Both the position numbers and the translations under genes were made by a program. A stretch of 64,000 bases of DNA from Corynebacterium uberis (GTDB lineage: Bacteria; Actinomycetota; Actinomycetes; Mycobacteriales; Mycobacteriaceae), in NCBI RefSeq assembly GCF_020616335.1, contig NZ_CP085051.1, positions 1,054,001 to 1,118,000 on the forward strand. Reading direction: 5' to 3'. Under the pieces are notes generated by a model that saw only the letters and a program-made list of their open reading frames with translations, ran no database searches and was not told the origin of the DNA. Every line of letters begins with the position of its first letter. Position 1 is the first letter of the stretch. Positions 35,964 to 45,457 of the stretch are shown here, piece after piece.

Positions 35964-36818
35964 ATGAGTGGACAGTCTTTCCTACCCGGCACCTCCCAGG
36001 ATCTGGGGGCGTTTTGGCTTGTCGCGGGGCAGGCGCCTGCCGGCTGGCAGGCGTGGGAGGCCGTGTGGGCGGGCCAGCTTGATGCGCGCGATTATGTGCG
36101 CGCCGTGGCGGTGGCTAATGCGCTCAACGGCGCGCAGCCGTGGCCGGGGGTGCGGATTACTGGGGCGGGGGGCTCGGATGTGGGGGCTGCGGTGCATGAG
36201 CAGGCGGCGGTGGAGGCGCGGGCCCGGGTGGTGCATCCGGAGCCGCGCGATGCCGCCCAGTCTCAGGCGCTGTGGTCCGCGGCGGTGACTGCGGGGCGTC
36301 GGCTTGCCCGGGAGATGGCGGCGCAGTTTCCGGATCGGGAGGTGCCGGCGTTGCGGCGGGATGCGGCGGGGAGTTCGGATGCGCCGGACGGCACCGCTGC
36401 GGACCCTTCTCCCGCCGCGGGGATCACGCGCGAGCGGGTGGCGGCCTGGTTTGAGCAGCGCGGAATAGCAGAGGTGCCCTTTGATGAGGAGGCGCAGGTG
36501 GTGGCGCTGTCTTTGGAGGGCACGGCGGTAGATATTGATGTTTCTGACCCGGCGGTGCTCAGCGTGCGGTTATGCGCGCTGGTGCCGGGGGCGGCGAACC
36601 CGGATCCGGGGAGGCTGGTGCACCTGGCTAATCGGGCTAATGCGCGCCACAGTCTGCCCACGTCCACGGTGATAAGCCAGGATGGCGGCTGGTGGGTGGC
36701 CTCCCAGGTGGTGGTGCCCGCCGGTGCGGGCCTTGATGATGCTCAGGTGGACACGGCGATTCATGATGCGGTGCTGGCGGGTGCGGCGCAGTTGCGCTCG
36801 GTGATGCACCGGCTCTAG
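35964..36818 (+). CDS. YbjN-like protein with low-complexity linker
   Basis: 284 residues. The C-terminal part (about residues 150-280) matches the YbjN/T3SS-chaperone-like fold: TRERVAAWFEQRGIAEVPFD, VDIDVSDPAVLSVRL, LANRANARHSLPTSTV and WWVASQVVVPAGAGL. The N-terminal 140 residues are Ala/Gly-rich and not recognised, separated by a Ser/Ala/Pro linker. No signal peptide or membrane span. YbjN-like proteins in actinobacteria are mostly uncharacterised. It lies 28 bp after serA and could share its transcript. Confidence 0.6.
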   Translation: MSGQSFLPGTSQDLGAFWLVAGQAPAGWQAWEAVWAGQLDARDYVRAVAVANALNGAQPWPGVRITGAGGSDVGAAVHEQAAVEARARVVHPEPRDAAQSQALWSAAVTAGRRLAREMAAQFPDREVPALRRDAAGSSDAPDGTAADPSPAAGITRERVAAWFEQRGIAEVPFDEEAQVVALSLEGTAVDIDVSDPAVLSVRLCALVPGAANPDPGRLVHLANRANARHSLPTSTVISQDGGWWVASQVVVPAGAGLDDAQVDTAIHDAVLAGAAQLRSVMHRL

Positions 36819-36871
36819 GGGTGTTGGTGGAAGGTGCGCCGCAGTGACTAGGACTGCCCCCTCACATCCTG

Positions 36872-36897
36872 TATGGTGGGATCCAATACCCACTATG
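36872..36897. promoter_or_regulatory. candidate LtbR operator upstream of leuB
   Basis: Inverted repeat GTGGG-N8-CCCAC (36876-36893) with partly symmetric flanks, 24 bp before leuB. It shares the core ATGRTGGGAT with the dyad in front of leuC. LtbR of C. glutamicum represses both leuB and leuCD, so a shared operator is expected. Confidence 0.55.
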
Positions 36898-36916
36898 TGA
36901 GAAAGGCCAGTTGATT

Positions 36917-37936
36917 ATGAAGATCGCCGTAATCGGGGGCGACGGCATCGGCCCGGAGGTCACCACCGAGGCCCTCAAGGTGCTGCGCGCGGTTCGCCCG
37001 GACGTGACCACCACGGACTGCGACCTCGGCGCCGCGCGCTACCTGCGCACCGGCGAGCTGCTCACCGACGCGGACCTGGACCAGCTGCGCGAGCATGACG
37101 CCATCTTGCTGGGCGCCATCGGCGCGCCCGGCGAGGTGGCCCCCGGAGTGCTCGAGCGCGGCCTGCTGCTCAAGATGCGCTTCGCGCTGGACCACCACGT
37201 CAACCTGCGCCCCTCCCGGCTCTACCGCGCGGAGCACTCGCCGCTGCGCGATCCCGGCGAGATTGACTTTGTGGTTGTCCGCGAGGGCACCGAGGGCCTC
37301 TACTGTGGCAACGGCGGCGGCCTGCGCGTGGGCACCGAGCACGAGGTGGCCAGCGAGGTCAGCCAGAACACCCGTTTCGGGGTGGAGCGGGTGGTGCGCG
37401 ATGCATTCGCCCGGGCTGCGGTGCGCCGCGGTCATCTCACCCTGATTCACAAGCGCAACGTGCTGGTCAACGCCGGCGATCTGTGGTTCCGCACCGTCCA
37501 GGAGGTCGCGGAGGAGTTCCCGGATGTGGAGGTGGATTACAACCACATCGACGCCGCGACCATCTACATGGTCACCGATCCGGGCCGCTATGACGTCATT
37601 GTCACGGACAACCTCTTCGGCGACATCATCACCGACTTGGCCGGCGCGGTCACCGGCGGCATCGGCCTGGCGGCTTCCGGCAACATCGATGCCTCCCGCA
37701 CCAACCCTTCCATGTTCGAGCCCGTCCACGGTTCCGCCCCGGACATCGCTGGTCAGGGGATTGCGGACCCCACGGCCGCTATTCTGTCAGCAGCCCTCAT
37801 GCTGCGCCACCTGGGCGACGACGAGGCCGCTGCGCGTATCGACGCCGCCGTGGCCGCGGACATCCTCGCCCGCGACACGCAGGACGTGCGCACCGCTGAG
37901 GTCGGCGACCGCATTGCTAGTGCCGTGCAGCAATAA
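36917..37936 (+). CDS. leuB: 3-isopropylmalate dehydrogenase
   Basis: NAD-dependent beta-decarboxylating dehydrogenase of leucine synthesis, 339 residues. Motifs are [38 protein letters not shown] (substrate Arg), [14 protein letters not shown] and the Mg-binding [25 protein letters not shown] 36917 gives the standard N-terminus [10 protein letters not shown]. Its 3' end overlaps the convergent antiporter gene by 20 bp. It is transcribed alone, separate from leuCD at 50.9 kb, as in C. glutamicum. Confidence 0.96.
   Translation: MKIAVIGGDGIGPEVTTEALKVLRAVRPDVTTTDCDLGAARYLRTGELLTDADLDQLREHDAILLGAIGAPGEVAPGVLERGLLLKMRFALDHHVNLRPSRLYRAEHSPLRDPGEIDFVVVREGTEGLYCGNGGGLRVGTEHEVASEVSQNTRFGVERVVRDAFARAAVRRGHLTLIHKRNVLVNAGDLWFRTVQEVAEEFPDVEVDYNHIDAATIYMVTDPGRYDVIVTDNLFGDIITDLAGAVTGGIGLAASGNIDASRTNPSMFEPVHGSAPDIAGQGIADPTAAILSAALMLRHLGDDEAAARIDAAVAADILARDTQDVRTAEVGDRIASAVQQ
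37833..37845 (-). repeat. 13-mer variant with one mismatch
   Basis: GCGTATCGACGCC on the plus strand, one base different from the reverse complement of GGCGTCGATAAGC, inside leuB. Listed as an example of the degenerate class. Confidence 0.5.
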
Positions 37937-39458
37937 GCATCCTGTCGATGGACTCAAGCACCTCGTCCACGTAGGCGGGGTTTTGCCCCCGCTCGCGGCG
38001 CGCAGACAGCATCTCATGTTGTGAGGCGATCAGCGCCCCGGTGCGCACCTGGCGGGCGCGCTCGCGCCAGTGGGTCAGCTCCTCGCTGTGGTGCTCGGCG
38101 TGCTCGCCGAACTGGATGCGGATCCACCGTTGCATGGAGTCCCGGACGGTCTCCGGTAGCTCCTCGGCCTCGTGCATGATGTAGGCCTTGGCGGCGTCCT
38201 GGGCGCGGGTGCGCAGCCGCTCGATCGCCTGGTCGCCCGCGGCGTCGGGGCCGTGCTCAAGGTCGAGGACCTTCATCAGCTGCGGCAGGGTCAGACCCGG
38301 AAGCACCATCGTGCACAGCAGCACCACCAGGGCGATGACCGAGGCCTCATGGTGCAGGCTGCTGGCGGCGTGTGCGGGGATGGACAACACCAGCGCCAAC
38401 GTCACCAGCCCGCGCATGCCGGCCCACGCCATGAGCAGCACCTCTTGGAGGCGCAGCGGGGCGGCAAACTCGCGCTTGCGCTTGCGGTTCATGTGGCAGG
38501 TCCACCACAGCCACGCGAAACGCACGATGAAGGCGACGGCGGAGAGCACCACGCCGATCCACACCGCGTGCCACAGCTCCGCGCCAACCTCCTCGATGGC
38601 ATCGCGCACGGTCAGGCCAATGAGGCCGAAGGCCACGCCGGTAAACAGCATTTCCACCGTCTCCCAGAAGGCGCCGCCGGAGAGGCGGTCTTCCGCGCCC
38701 AGCGTCGCCCGGGAGTTCATCTCCACGGCGGCGATGACAATGGCGATGACGCCGGAGCCGCCGATCTCCTCAGCGACGATGTAGACCACGAAGGGCAGCA
38801 CCCACGTCAAGGCGTTTCGGGCGGCCACGTTGTCAATGTGATCATTGGCCCACGCGGCGGTGCGCCCAATGCCCAAGCCCAAGGCCACGGCCGCAAGGAT
38901 GGACCACAGGAAGCTGCCGGCCCCGTGGACGAAGGAAAGCTCAGAGCCCGCCACGGCCGCGCCGAGCGCCACGTGGAAGGTGACAATGGAGGCGGCGTCA
39001 TTGAACAGCCCCTCCGTTTGCAAGGTGGTGGTGATGCGCTTGGGAATGCCCACCGGCTCCGCAACCGCGTCCACGGCCACCGGGTCCGGCGGGGCGAGCG
39101 CGGCCGCCAGGGCGATGGCCGCCGCCACCCCAAGCCCCGGCACGAGCAGCAGCGCGGTGCTTGCCAGCGCGGCGATGGTAATGAACACCAAAATCACCGA
39201 CATGGAGATGATGGTGGACATCTGGGAACGGATCACCGACCATGACGTCCGGCGCGCCAGCGCCCACAACAGCGGGGGCAAGAAGATGGGCAGCATGAGC
39301 TCCGCCGGGATCTCCGGGGCGGGCAATCCAGGGATGAGCAGCGCCCCAGCCGTGAGTAGCGTGAGCAGGACGGGCCACGGCAGGCCCAGGCGATCGCCCG
39401 CGGCCACGACGATGACCGTGCCGAGTAACAAGCCAGCGATCATGAGGAGAATGGTCAT
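37917..39458 (-). CDS. Na+/H+ antiporter, CPA1 family
   Basis: Inner-membrane sodium/proton exchanger, 513 residues, about 12 spans in the first 400 residues. The CPA1 ion-binding ND-type motif is present ([14 protein letters not shown]), along with [11 protein letters not shown] and [13 protein letters not shown] cytoplasmic helical C-terminal domain (about residues 400-513) is rich in Arg, Glu and His and may regulate activity. The start ATG 39458 aligns with the first hydrophobic span; the frame is open further upstream antisense to the FAH gene without homology. It is divergent from that gene with only a short promoter gap. Confidence 0.9.
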   Translation of the reverse strand: MTILLMIAGLLLGTVIVVAAGDRLGLPWPVLLTLLTAGALLIPGLPAPEIPAELMLPIFLPPLLWALARRTSWSVIRSQMSTIISMSVILVFITIAALASTALLLVPGLGVAAAIALAAALAPPDPVAVDAVAEPVGIPKRITTTLQTEGLFNDAASIVTFHVALGAAVAGSELSFVHGAGSFLWSILAAVALGLGIGRTAAWANDHIDNVAARNALTWVLPFVVYIVAEEIGGSGVIAIVIAAVEMNSRATLGAEDRLSGGAFWETVEMLFTGVAFGLIGLTVRDAIEEVGAELWHAVWIGVVLSAVAFIVRFAWLWWTCHMNRKRKREFAAPLRLQEVLLMAWAGMRGLVTLALVLSIPAHAASSLHHEASVIALVVLLCTMVLPGLTLPQLMKVLDLEHGPDAAGDQAIERLRTRAQDAAKAYIMHEAEELPETVRDSMQRWIRIQFGEHAEHHSEELTHWRERARQVRTGALIASQHEMLSARRERGQNPAYVDEVLESIDRMLIAARH

Positions 39459-39485
39459 AGCAGAAGTATATGTAGCATGAACTCC

Positions 39486-40328
39486 ATGCGTTTTGGACGA
39501 GTAGCTACACCAGAGGGAATGAGTTTCTGCGTCATCGAATCCGCTGCGCCGCAGGAGGCAGACGCAGCGGCACGCGACGGGGCGGCGCAGGAAGACAACT
39601 TGATCTGCCGGCAGATCACCGGCACGCCGTTTACCCCGCCCACCTTCACCGGCAAGGAGTGGCCGCTTGAGCAGGTCAAGCTGCTGGCCCCCATGCTTCC
39701 GGGCAAGGTGGTAGCCATTGGGCGCAACTATGCGGACCACGTGGCTGAGGTGTTTAAGAAGTCCGCTGAAACGCTGCCGCCCACCCTGTTTATCAAGCCG
39801 CCCACAGCGGTCATCGGGCCGGGCAGCCCCATCAAGATCCCGGAGTTTGCCACCAACGTGGAGTTTGAGGGCGAGCTGGCGCTGATCATTGGCAAGCCGT
39901 GCAAGAACGTCTCCGCACAGCAGTGGCGATCGGTGGTCCTGGGCTACACGGTGGTCAACGATGTGTCCTCCCGCGACCTGCAGTTTTCTGATGGCCAGTG
40001 GGCCCGGGCGAAGGGAATTGACACGTTCTGCCCGTTGGGCCCGTGGGTGGAAACGGACCTGGATGCCATCGATCCGACGGACCTTCCCATCCGCGCGCGC
40101 CTGACCCACGACGGGGTGACCGAGGTCAAGCAGGATTCCAACTCCAACCAGATGATCATGGACTTAGGCCAGATCATCGAGTTCATCACCGCGTCGATGA
40201 CCCTGCTGCCCGGTGACGTGGTGTGCACGGGTTCGCCGGCAGGCACGGCGGAGATGGTGCCGGGAGATTTCATCGAGATTGAGATCCCGGGCATCGGTAA
40301 GCTCGGCTCTCCGGTGGAGCGGGCGTAA
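39486..40328 (+). CDS. odx: fumarylacetoacetate-hydrolase family protein, oxaloacetate decarboxylase-like
   Basis: About 280 residues, FAH fold with metal-binding acidic residues (VEFEGELALIIG, VVNDVSSRDLQF) and family stretches GRNYADHVAE and DVVCTGSPAGT. In C. glutamicum the gene at this syntenic place (cg1458) is a soluble oxaloacetate decarboxylase, so that activity is likely here; FAH family members also act as acylpyruvases. MRFGRV at ATG 39486 matches the expected N-terminus; ATG 39477 is an alternative. There is no good RBS, and a -10-like TATATG is only a few bases upstream, so the message is probably leaderless. Confidence 0.85.
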   Translation: MRFGRVATPEGMSFCVIESAAPQEADAAARDGAAQEDNLICRQITGTPFTPPTFTGKEWPLEQVKLLAPMLPGKVVAIGRNYADHVAEVFKKSAETLPPTLFIKPPTAVIGPGSPIKIPEFATNVEFEGELALIIGKPCKNVSAQQWRSVVLGYTVVNDVSSRDLQFSDGQWARAKGIDTFCPLGPWVETDLDAIDPTDLPIRARLTHDGVTEVKQDSNSNQMIMDLGQIIEFITASMTLLPGDVVCTGSPAGTAEMVPGDFIEIEIPGIGKLGSPVERA

Positions 40329-40333
40329 CGGCG

Positions 40334-40924
40334 ATGGGACACACGGGAGCGAACCCCAGCGTTGAAGAGCTGGAGCAGTTTTATCAATCCCACGAGCAGC
40401 TGTGGTCCGGCCAGCCCAACTCCACGCTGGTGGATCTGGTCAGCACCCTGGGCTTGACCCCAGGTACGGCGCTGGATATCGGCTGCGGGGAGGGCGCGGA
40501 TGCCGCGTGGCTGGCCGAGCAGGGGTGGCAGGTCACGGCCATTGATCCCGCCCCCACGGCCGCGCGGCGCACCGCGCAGCGCGTGCCGCAGGCCACGGTC
40601 AAGGCGCAATACTTGTCCGAGTGTGCCGGATCTGCGGGCGCCTATGACCTGGTGTGTTGCTCCTACGGGCAGCTGCCGGCCACGGATGCGACGCTGCGCG
40701 ACCTTGCCCAGGTGGTGCGCCCCGGCGGGATATTGGTGGCGCTGCACCATGATCTGGACAAGCTCACAGACGAGCACGTGGCCATGCCGCAGTGGTTGGC
40801 CGACAACCTGAACGGCTGGCAGTGCGTGCGCGCCGGTACGGCGCAGCGCAGCGTGGCCACCGGCGCGGGGGCGCACCACCACGATGACGTCTACGTGGTG
40901 CTGCGCCGCCCGGACAGCGCTTAA
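40334..40924 (+). CDS. SAM-dependent methyltransferase, class I
   Basis: 196 residues. Rossmann-type methyltransferase with motif I ALDIGCGEGADAAWLAEQGW, motif II VTAIDPAPTA and post-motif YDLVCCSYGQLP, similar to small Tam/TehB-like enzymes. A His-rich stretch (GAHHHDDVYV) is near the C-terminus. Substrate unknown. It starts 5 bp after the FAH gene stop and is surely in the same transcript; the same neighbour pair is found in C. glutamicum. Confidence 0.85.
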   Translation: MGHTGANPSVEELEQFYQSHEQLWSGQPNSTLVDLVSTLGLTPGTALDIGCGEGADAAWLAEQGWQVTAIDPAPTAARRTAQRVPQATVKAQYLSECAGSAGAYDLVCCSYGQLPATDATLRDLAQVVRPGGILVALHHDLDKLTDEHVAMPQWLADNLNGWQCVRAGTAQRSVATGAGAHHHDDVYVVLRRPDSA

Positions 40925-40927
40925 CTG

Positions 40928-42139
40928 TTAGCGCTCGAGCGCGCCGTCGGCCAGGCTGATCAGCCGGGACAGGACGCCGCCGTTGCTGGAGCGCAGGCCG
41001 GAGTGCTCGTGGGTGCTCGTCACCCAGGTGCGCACCCCGGGCACCAGCGCCGCGGTGTCCAAGGAGTAGCTCAGCGGCACAAAGGCGTCATTGACGTAGA
41101 CGGCCGCGGCGCCGCGGGCTCCGGACTCGCGCAGGGCAGAGGCGCTATAAAGCGAGGGCCACTGCCAGGCGGCGAGCTGTTCGGTCAGCTGCTTCCAGGG
41201 CTTGAAGGCGGGGACGGTATCCAGCCACTCGGGGTCGACATGCTCGCCGGTCAGCAGGGTGGGATCATCGCGGAAGTCCTGCGGGCAGACGCGCTGGGCG
41301 GCCCAGTTGGTGGCAAAGCCGTCCGCATAGGAGGACTCGTGGAGGACGTAGTAGAGCGGGTTGCGCCCGGTGTAGGGCAGCGCGGCGGCGATGTCGTGGG
41401 CCAGGGCGGCGCTGCCGGGCTCGAAGTCCAGGATGGAGCGCAGCCGCAGCCAGCCGGCGTCGGAGCCGAGCAGAAGGCCCAGGCTGCGCAGCCGCGAGAG
41501 GCTTAATACCTCCCCGTCGGGCAGGACGATCTTGCCGGCGGTGGTGGCCTCGATGAGCTTTTCCATGCGGTCGCGCCCGCCATAGCGGCGGTAGAACTCC
41601 TCGGAGTGGGCGCGCATGGAGTCATAGGTGGTGGCGTAGATCTCTGCGGGGTCGGTGCCTACAGCAGACAGCCCGCCGGTGAAGTAGACGCGGTCGAGGG
41701 ATTCGGGGTGGACCGAAAGGTAGTGCAGGGTGCTAAACCCGCCGAAGGATTGGCCCAGCACGGACCAGGTCTTCGCGCCCAGGTGCTCGCGGAAGGCTTC
41801 GGCGTCGCGGATGATGCCGTCGGCGCGCAGGTGGGACAGGTATTCGGCATCCCAGCCGTCCGGGCTTGACACGGGTGTGGAGCGCCCGGTGCCGCGCTGG
41901 TCGAGCAGGACGACGCGGTAGCGCTTCAAGGCGGCATCCATCCAGCTGGGCCAGGGCCGCGGTGCTTCGCAGCCGGGCCCGCCCTGGAGGAAGACCAGGT
42001 AGGGCAGGTTGTCGCCGGGGTGGCGGTCGGCTACGCGGGCGAAGACGTCGATGGTGCGGGCGTCTGCGGCGTCGGGGGACAGTGGCAGGGTCAGGGTGTG
42101 GTCGGTGACGGTGACGTCACCAATGCGGTAGGTCTCCAT
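40928..42139 (-). CDS. proline iminopeptidase-like alpha/beta hydrolase
   Basis: 403 residues, S33 peptidase family. The oxyanion motif QGGPGCEAPRP precedes LLDQRGTGRST; the nucleophile Ser lies in SVLGQSFGGFSTL; the catalytic His is in TSTHEHSGLR near the C-terminus. These are the marks of prolyl iminopeptidase-type enzymes releasing N-terminal residues from small peptides. Start ATG 42139 (METYRIGD) is preferred; an in-frame ATG 42163 would add eight residues. Probably in one transcript with the upstream isochorismate synthase (gap 65 bp). Confidence 0.88.
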   Translation of the reverse strand: METYRIGDVTVTDHTLTLPLSPDAADARTIDVFARVADRHPGDNLPYLVFLQGGPGCEAPRPWPSWMDAALKRYRVVLLDQRGTGRSTPVSSPDGWDAEYLSHLRADGIIRDAEAFREHLGAKTWSVLGQSFGGFSTLHYLSVHPESLDRVYFTGGLSAVGTDPAEIYATTYDSMRAHSEEFYRRYGGRDRMEKLIEATTAGKIVLPDGEVLSLSRLRSLGLLLGSDAGWLRLRSILDFEPGSAALAHDIAAALPYTGRNPLYYVLHESSYADGFATNWAAQRVCPQDFRDDPTLLTGEHVDPEWLDTVPAFKPWKQLTEQLAAWQWPSLYSASALRESGARGAAAVYVNDAFVPLSYSLDTAALVPGVRTWVTSTHEHSGLRSSNGGVLSRLISLADGALER

Positions 42140-42204
42140 GGGGCCCAAGGCTAGCGTGCCCATCAACCGCCGGCTTCCGGCACGCTGGGAGCCGGCGCGG
42201 GGGA

Positions 42205-43371
42205 CTATCCCAGCCCGAGGGCGCGCAGCATGGTGTGGAGCTTCGCGGTGGTTTCCGCCAGCTCGGCCTCCGGGTCCGATTCTGCGACGATGCCTCCGCC
42301 GGCCCAGGCCCGCGCGCGGGTGCCGCCGGCGGAGATCTGGGCGCAGCGGATGGCCACCATGTATTCGCCGTCGCCGTTGGCGGTGCACCAGCCGACAGCC
42401 CCGGCGTAGAAGCCGCGGTCTGTTTCGATGGTGGCGATGACGTCGGCGGCCGGGTCGGTGGGTGTGCCGCAGATGGCGGGCGTGGGGTGGGTGGCCAGCG
42501 CCAGCTCCAGGGCGGTGGTGTTTGGTTTGACGGTGCCGGTGATGGGGGTGGCCAGGTGCCACATGTCCTTGGTGCAGGTCAGTTCGGGCTGGTCGGGGAT
42601 GTGCAGTTCGGTGCACAGGGGGGTCAGGCAGGCGCGGAGGTGGTCAACCACAAAGCGGTGTTCGGCACGGTCCTTGGCGGAGGCCTGGAGCTGTGCGGCC
42701 GCGGCGCGGTCAGCTTGCGGGTCTCGGTGGCGCGGGGCGGAGCCGGCCAGCGGGAAGGCGCTGACGGTGGTGCCGTGGCGGCGGACCAGGACTTCGGGGG
42801 AGGAGCCCACGAGGTGGACGCCGCGGTAGCGCGGTCCTGCGGGGGTGAGGTCGACGCACAGGCCGTCTTTGTTGGGGGAGGCGTCGATGAGCCGGGAGGC
42901 CACCAGCAGCGGGTCGATGGGGGAGTCGAAGGCGATGTCTACGGCGCGGGCAAGGACTACTTTGTCCAGGCGGGAGTGGGCGATGGTGGCCACGGCGGCT
43001 TCTACTCGGCGGAGGTGTTCTTCTTCCTCGGGGTCTTCGTCGATGATGCGCCCGCCGAGCGCGCGGGTGTCCGTGCGGTAGTAGGCGTGCGGTTCCAGCG
43101 GCCCGTCGGTGATGGCGAAGGTTGCTGGGGTGGTGAGGGCGGCGGCGTCGTCACGCGAAAACGGCAACGCCCCGACGACGATGTCCGCCTCACCACGGTG
43201 CAGTGCGTCCACGGCGGCCCACGGGTCCTGGAAGGTCGCTGCCGTGCCCTGTGCGCGCACAGAGCGGTGTGCCCGGGACAGCAGGAAGTCCGGGGCGCTG
43301 GCGGGACGCGACGGGCTCGCCTGAGAATCAGGAAGGGGCTCGGGCAGGGGCTCGGGCAGGGACGCAGACAT
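42205..43371 (-). CDS. isochorismate synthase
   Basis: Chorismate-utilising enzyme of 388 residues (MenF/EntC/DhbC family) converting chorismate to isochorismate. The conserved core is in the C-terminal two thirds: LDKVVLARAVDI, PLAGSAPRHRDPQ, EHRFVVDHLRACL, HLATPITGTV, HPTPAICGTPTD and IETDRGFYAGAVGW with the metal-binding glutamates. It could serve menaquinone synthesis or siderophore synthesis; no further men or ent genes are in the window. The start region codes Pro-Glu-Pro-Leu repeats from a 12-bp tandem duplication (43335-43358). Divergent from gltX. Confidence 0.9.
   Translation of the reverse strand: MSASLPEPLPEPLPDSQASPSRPASAPDFLLSRAHRSVRAQGTAATFQDPWAAVDALHRGEADIVVGALPFSRDDAAALTTPATFAITDGPLEPHAYYRTDTRALGGRIIDEDPEEEEHLRRVEAAVATIAHSRLDKVVLARAVDIAFDSPIDPLLVASRLIDASPNKDGLCVDLTPAGPRYRGVHLVGSSPEVLVRRHGTTVSAFPLAGSAPRHRDPQADRAAAAQLQASAKDRAEHRFVVDHLRACLTPLCTELHIPDQPELTCTKDMWHLATPITGTVKPNTTALELALATHPTPAICGTPTDPAADVIATIETDRGFYAGAVGWCTANGDGEYMVAIRCAQISAGGTRARAWAGGGIVAESDPEAELAETTAKLHTMLRALGLG
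43335..43358 (+). repeat. 12-bp tandem duplication in the isochorismate synthase N-terminus
   Basis: GGGGCTCGGGCA occurs twice head to tail, encoding a repeated Pro-Glu-Pro-Leu in the non-conserved N-terminus; likely a neutral slippage site. Confidence 0.6.
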
Positions 43372-43448
43372 GAGGAAGAAGTCTAATAGGCGGCCGCGGC
43401 GGCGGCGACTGCCGGGCAGACCTGGCGGGTTGTCTACGATGTGGAGTC

Positions 43449-44933
43449 ATGAGCGAAGTTCGCGTGAGATTCTGTCCGTCACCCACCGGAACCCCGCACG
43501 TTGGCATGGTGCGCACGGCGTTGTTCAACTGGGCGTACGCCCGTCACACCGGCGGCAAGCTGGTTTTCCGTATTGAGGACACGGATGCGGCACGGGATTC
43601 TGAGGAATCCTATGCGGCGATCGTGGACTCGCTGCGCTGGCTAGGCCTGGACTGGGACGAGGGCGTAGAAAAGGGCGGCCCGCACGAGCCCTACCGCCAG
43701 TCCCAGCGCAAGGACATCTACGCCGAGGTGCTGCGCAAGCTTATCGACGCCGGCGAAGTCTACCCGGCCTACTCCACCGCCGAGGAGGTCAAGGAGCGCC
43801 ACATCGCCGCAGGCCGGGACCCGCAGCTCGGCTACGACAACTTTGACCGGAACTTAACCGACGAGCAGGTCGCCGAGTTTGAGGCCCAGGGCCGCAAGCC
43901 AGTGTGGCGACTGCGCATGCCGGACCACGACTGGGCCTGGCACGACCTGGTACGCGGCGACATGGAATTCAAGGCCGCCACCCAGCCGGACTACGTGGTC
44001 GCCCGCTCCAACGGCGAGCCGCTGTACACCCTGGTCAACCCCGTCGATGACGCCCTGATGGGCATCACCCACGTCCTGCGCGGCGAGGACCTGCTGTCCT
44101 CCACCCCGCGCCAGCTGGCCCTCTACGAGGCCCTGCAGCGCATCGGCGTGGCCCAGGCGACCCCGCAGTTCGCCCACCTGCCCTTCGTGCTCGGCGAGGG
44201 CAACAAGAAGCTGTCCAAGCGCGACCCGGAATCCAACCTGTTCAACCACCGCGACGCCGGCATCATCCCCGAGGGCATGCTCAACTACCTGGCGTTGTTG
44301 GGCTGGTCCCTGTCCGCGGACAAGGACATCTTTGGCACCGAGGAGCTGGTGGCCAACTTCGACGTGGCAGACGTGCTGGGCAACCCCGCGCGCTTTGACC
44401 AGAAGAAGCTAGAGGCCATCAACGCCGACCACATCCGGCTGCTCGAGCCGGCCGATTTTGCCGCCCGGCTGCGCGCTTACTTGACCGAATACACCGACTT
44501 CCCGGCCGACTACCCGGAAGACAAGTTCGCCTTCGCCGCGGACCTGGTGCAGACGCGCATCAAGACCCTGTCTGATGCCTACGGCCTGCTGCGCTTCCTG
44601 TCCACCCCGGACGCGGAGCTGGAGCTGGATCCGAAGTCCGCCCGCAAGAACCTCAAGGAAGACGCCGCGGAGGTGCTGGCCGCCGCCATCGAGGAGCTGG
44701 AGCGTATCGACGCCCCCGCCTTCCGCACGCAGGCCATCGAGGACGCCCTGTCCGGCAGGCTTATCGACGCCATGGGGCTCAAGCCGCGCAAAGCCTACGG
44801 CGCCCTGCGCGTCGCCGTCACCGGCGCTGCGGTCTCCCCGCCGCTGTTCGAGTCCATGGAGCTGCTGGGCAAGGACTCCACCCTGGCGCGCCTCAAGGCC
44901 GCAGCGGCAGTGACGCCGTACACGCAGGAGTAG
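43449..44933 (+). CDS. gltX: glutamyl-tRNA synthetase (non-discriminating type expected)
   Basis: 494 residues, class I synthetase. HIGH motif as [20 protein letters not shown], then [16 protein letters not shown], and KMSKS motif as [12 protein letters not shown]. The C-terminal anticodon-binding helical domain is complete. Because gatB is in the same genome stretch, GltX is expected to charge both tRNA-Glu and tRNA-Gln, with GatCAB repairing the latter. tRNA-Gln and tRNA-Glu genes follow downstream. Two exact 13-mer copies lie inside (43739, 44759). Confidence 0.96.
   Translation: MSEVRVRFCPSPTGTPHVGMVRTALFNWAYARHTGGKLVFRIEDTDAARDSEESYAAIVDSLRWLGLDWDEGVEKGGPHEPYRQSQRKDIYAEVLRKLIDAGEVYPAYSTAEEVKERHIAAGRDPQLGYDNFDRNLTDEQVAEFEAQGRKPVWRLRMPDHDWAWHDLVRGDMEFKAATQPDYVVARSNGEPLYTLVNPVDDALMGITHVLRGEDLLSSTPRQLALYEALQRIGVAQATPQFAHLPFVLGEGNKKLSKRDPESNLFNHRDAGIIPEGMLNYLALLGWSLSADKDIFGTEELVANFDVADVLGNPARFDQKKLEAINADHIRLLEPADFAARLRAYLTEYTDFPADYPEDKFAFAADLVQTRIKTLSDAYGLLRFLSTPDAELELDPKSARKNLKEDAAEVLAAAIEELERIDAPAFRTQAIEDALSGRLIDAMGLKPRKAYGALRVAVTGAAVSPPLFESMELLGKDSTLARLKAAAAVTPYTQE
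43739..43751 (-). repeat. 13-mer GGCGTCGATAAGC, exact copy
   Basis: Exact copy on the minus strand in gltX, read Leu-Ile-Asp-Ala. Confidence 0.75.
44759..44771 (-). repeat. 13-mer GGCGTCGATAAGC, exact copy
   Basis: Exact copy on the minus strand in gltX, read Leu-Ile-Asp-Ala, only 57 bp after a one-mismatch copy at 44702-44714. Confidence 0.75.
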
Positions 44934-45116
44934 TCCCTGGCGCCCGGGGTGGGACTCGGAAGTGGCCTTTGCACACCCACCGGGACCCACCGGGACCCCG
45001 CTCGGGCTGAGTGCCGCAGCGGCGGGGAAGTGGCGGCTGAAGTGCAGATTTGTCAGCGTGACATCGATGTGGTTATAGTATTCCCCGTTGCACGGCAGCG
45101 CATGCCGCTTCAACAA

Positions 45117-45188
45117 TGGCCTATGGTGTAATTGGCAACACAGCGGTTTCTGGTACCGCCATTCTAGGTTCGAGTCCTGGTAGGCCAG
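45117..45188 (+). tRNA. tRNA-Gln (CTG anticodon)
   Basis: Complete cloverleaf of 72 nt: acceptor TGGCCTA pairs with TAGGCCA, anticodon stem GCGGT/ACCGC encloses loop TTCTGGT with anticodon CTG, T-loop GTTCGAGTC. CCA is not encoded. It lies between gltX and tRNA-Glu. Confidence 0.95.
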
Positions 45189-45231
45189 CTGCAATCTTTC
45201 CTTGAAACTTCATTGGGGGAAGGTTCGCCGC

Positions 45232-45304
45232 GCCCCGTTCGTCTAGCGGCCTAGGACGCCGGCCTCTCACGCCGGTAACACGGGTTCAAATCCCGTACGG
45301 GGTA
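45232..45304 (+). tRNA. tRNA-Glu (CTC anticodon), copy 1
   Basis: 73-nt cloverleaf: acceptor GCCCCGT/ACGGGGT, anticodon loop with CTC inside a GCCGGC-type stem, T-loop GGTTCAAATC. It is identical to the tRNA-Glu at 47785. The next 47 bp including the terminator are also duplicated. Confidence 0.95.
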
Positions 45305-45310
45305 CAACGC

Positions 45311-45351
45311 AACAGCCAGGTTCCTTGGGTTCCCCAGGAGCCTGGCTGTTT
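45311..45351 (+). terminator. intrinsic terminator after tRNA-Glu copy 1
   Basis: Long hairpin AACAGCCAGG ... CCTGGCTGTT with an inner TTGGG/CCCCA-type stem, followed by TTCGGTTTG. It belongs to the 120-bp unit that recurs at 47785-47904. Confidence 0.85.
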
Positions 45352-45457
45352 CGGTTTGTCTGGGGAGTGCTGCCGGGTGGGGTGGTAGCGTGAGACGCAC
45401 TGTTTTAGGTGACGTGCGGGATTGACCAATCGTGGATATTGGAGAGGCGGCACACTA

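Larger units (their letters stand above)
45232..45351 (+). repeat. 120-bp direct repeat, left copy (tRNA-Glu plus terminator)
   Basis: Identical to 47785-47904 except for one base (C at 45332 versus T at 47885). Identity begins exactly at the first tRNA base and ends in the terminator T-run. Confidence 0.9.
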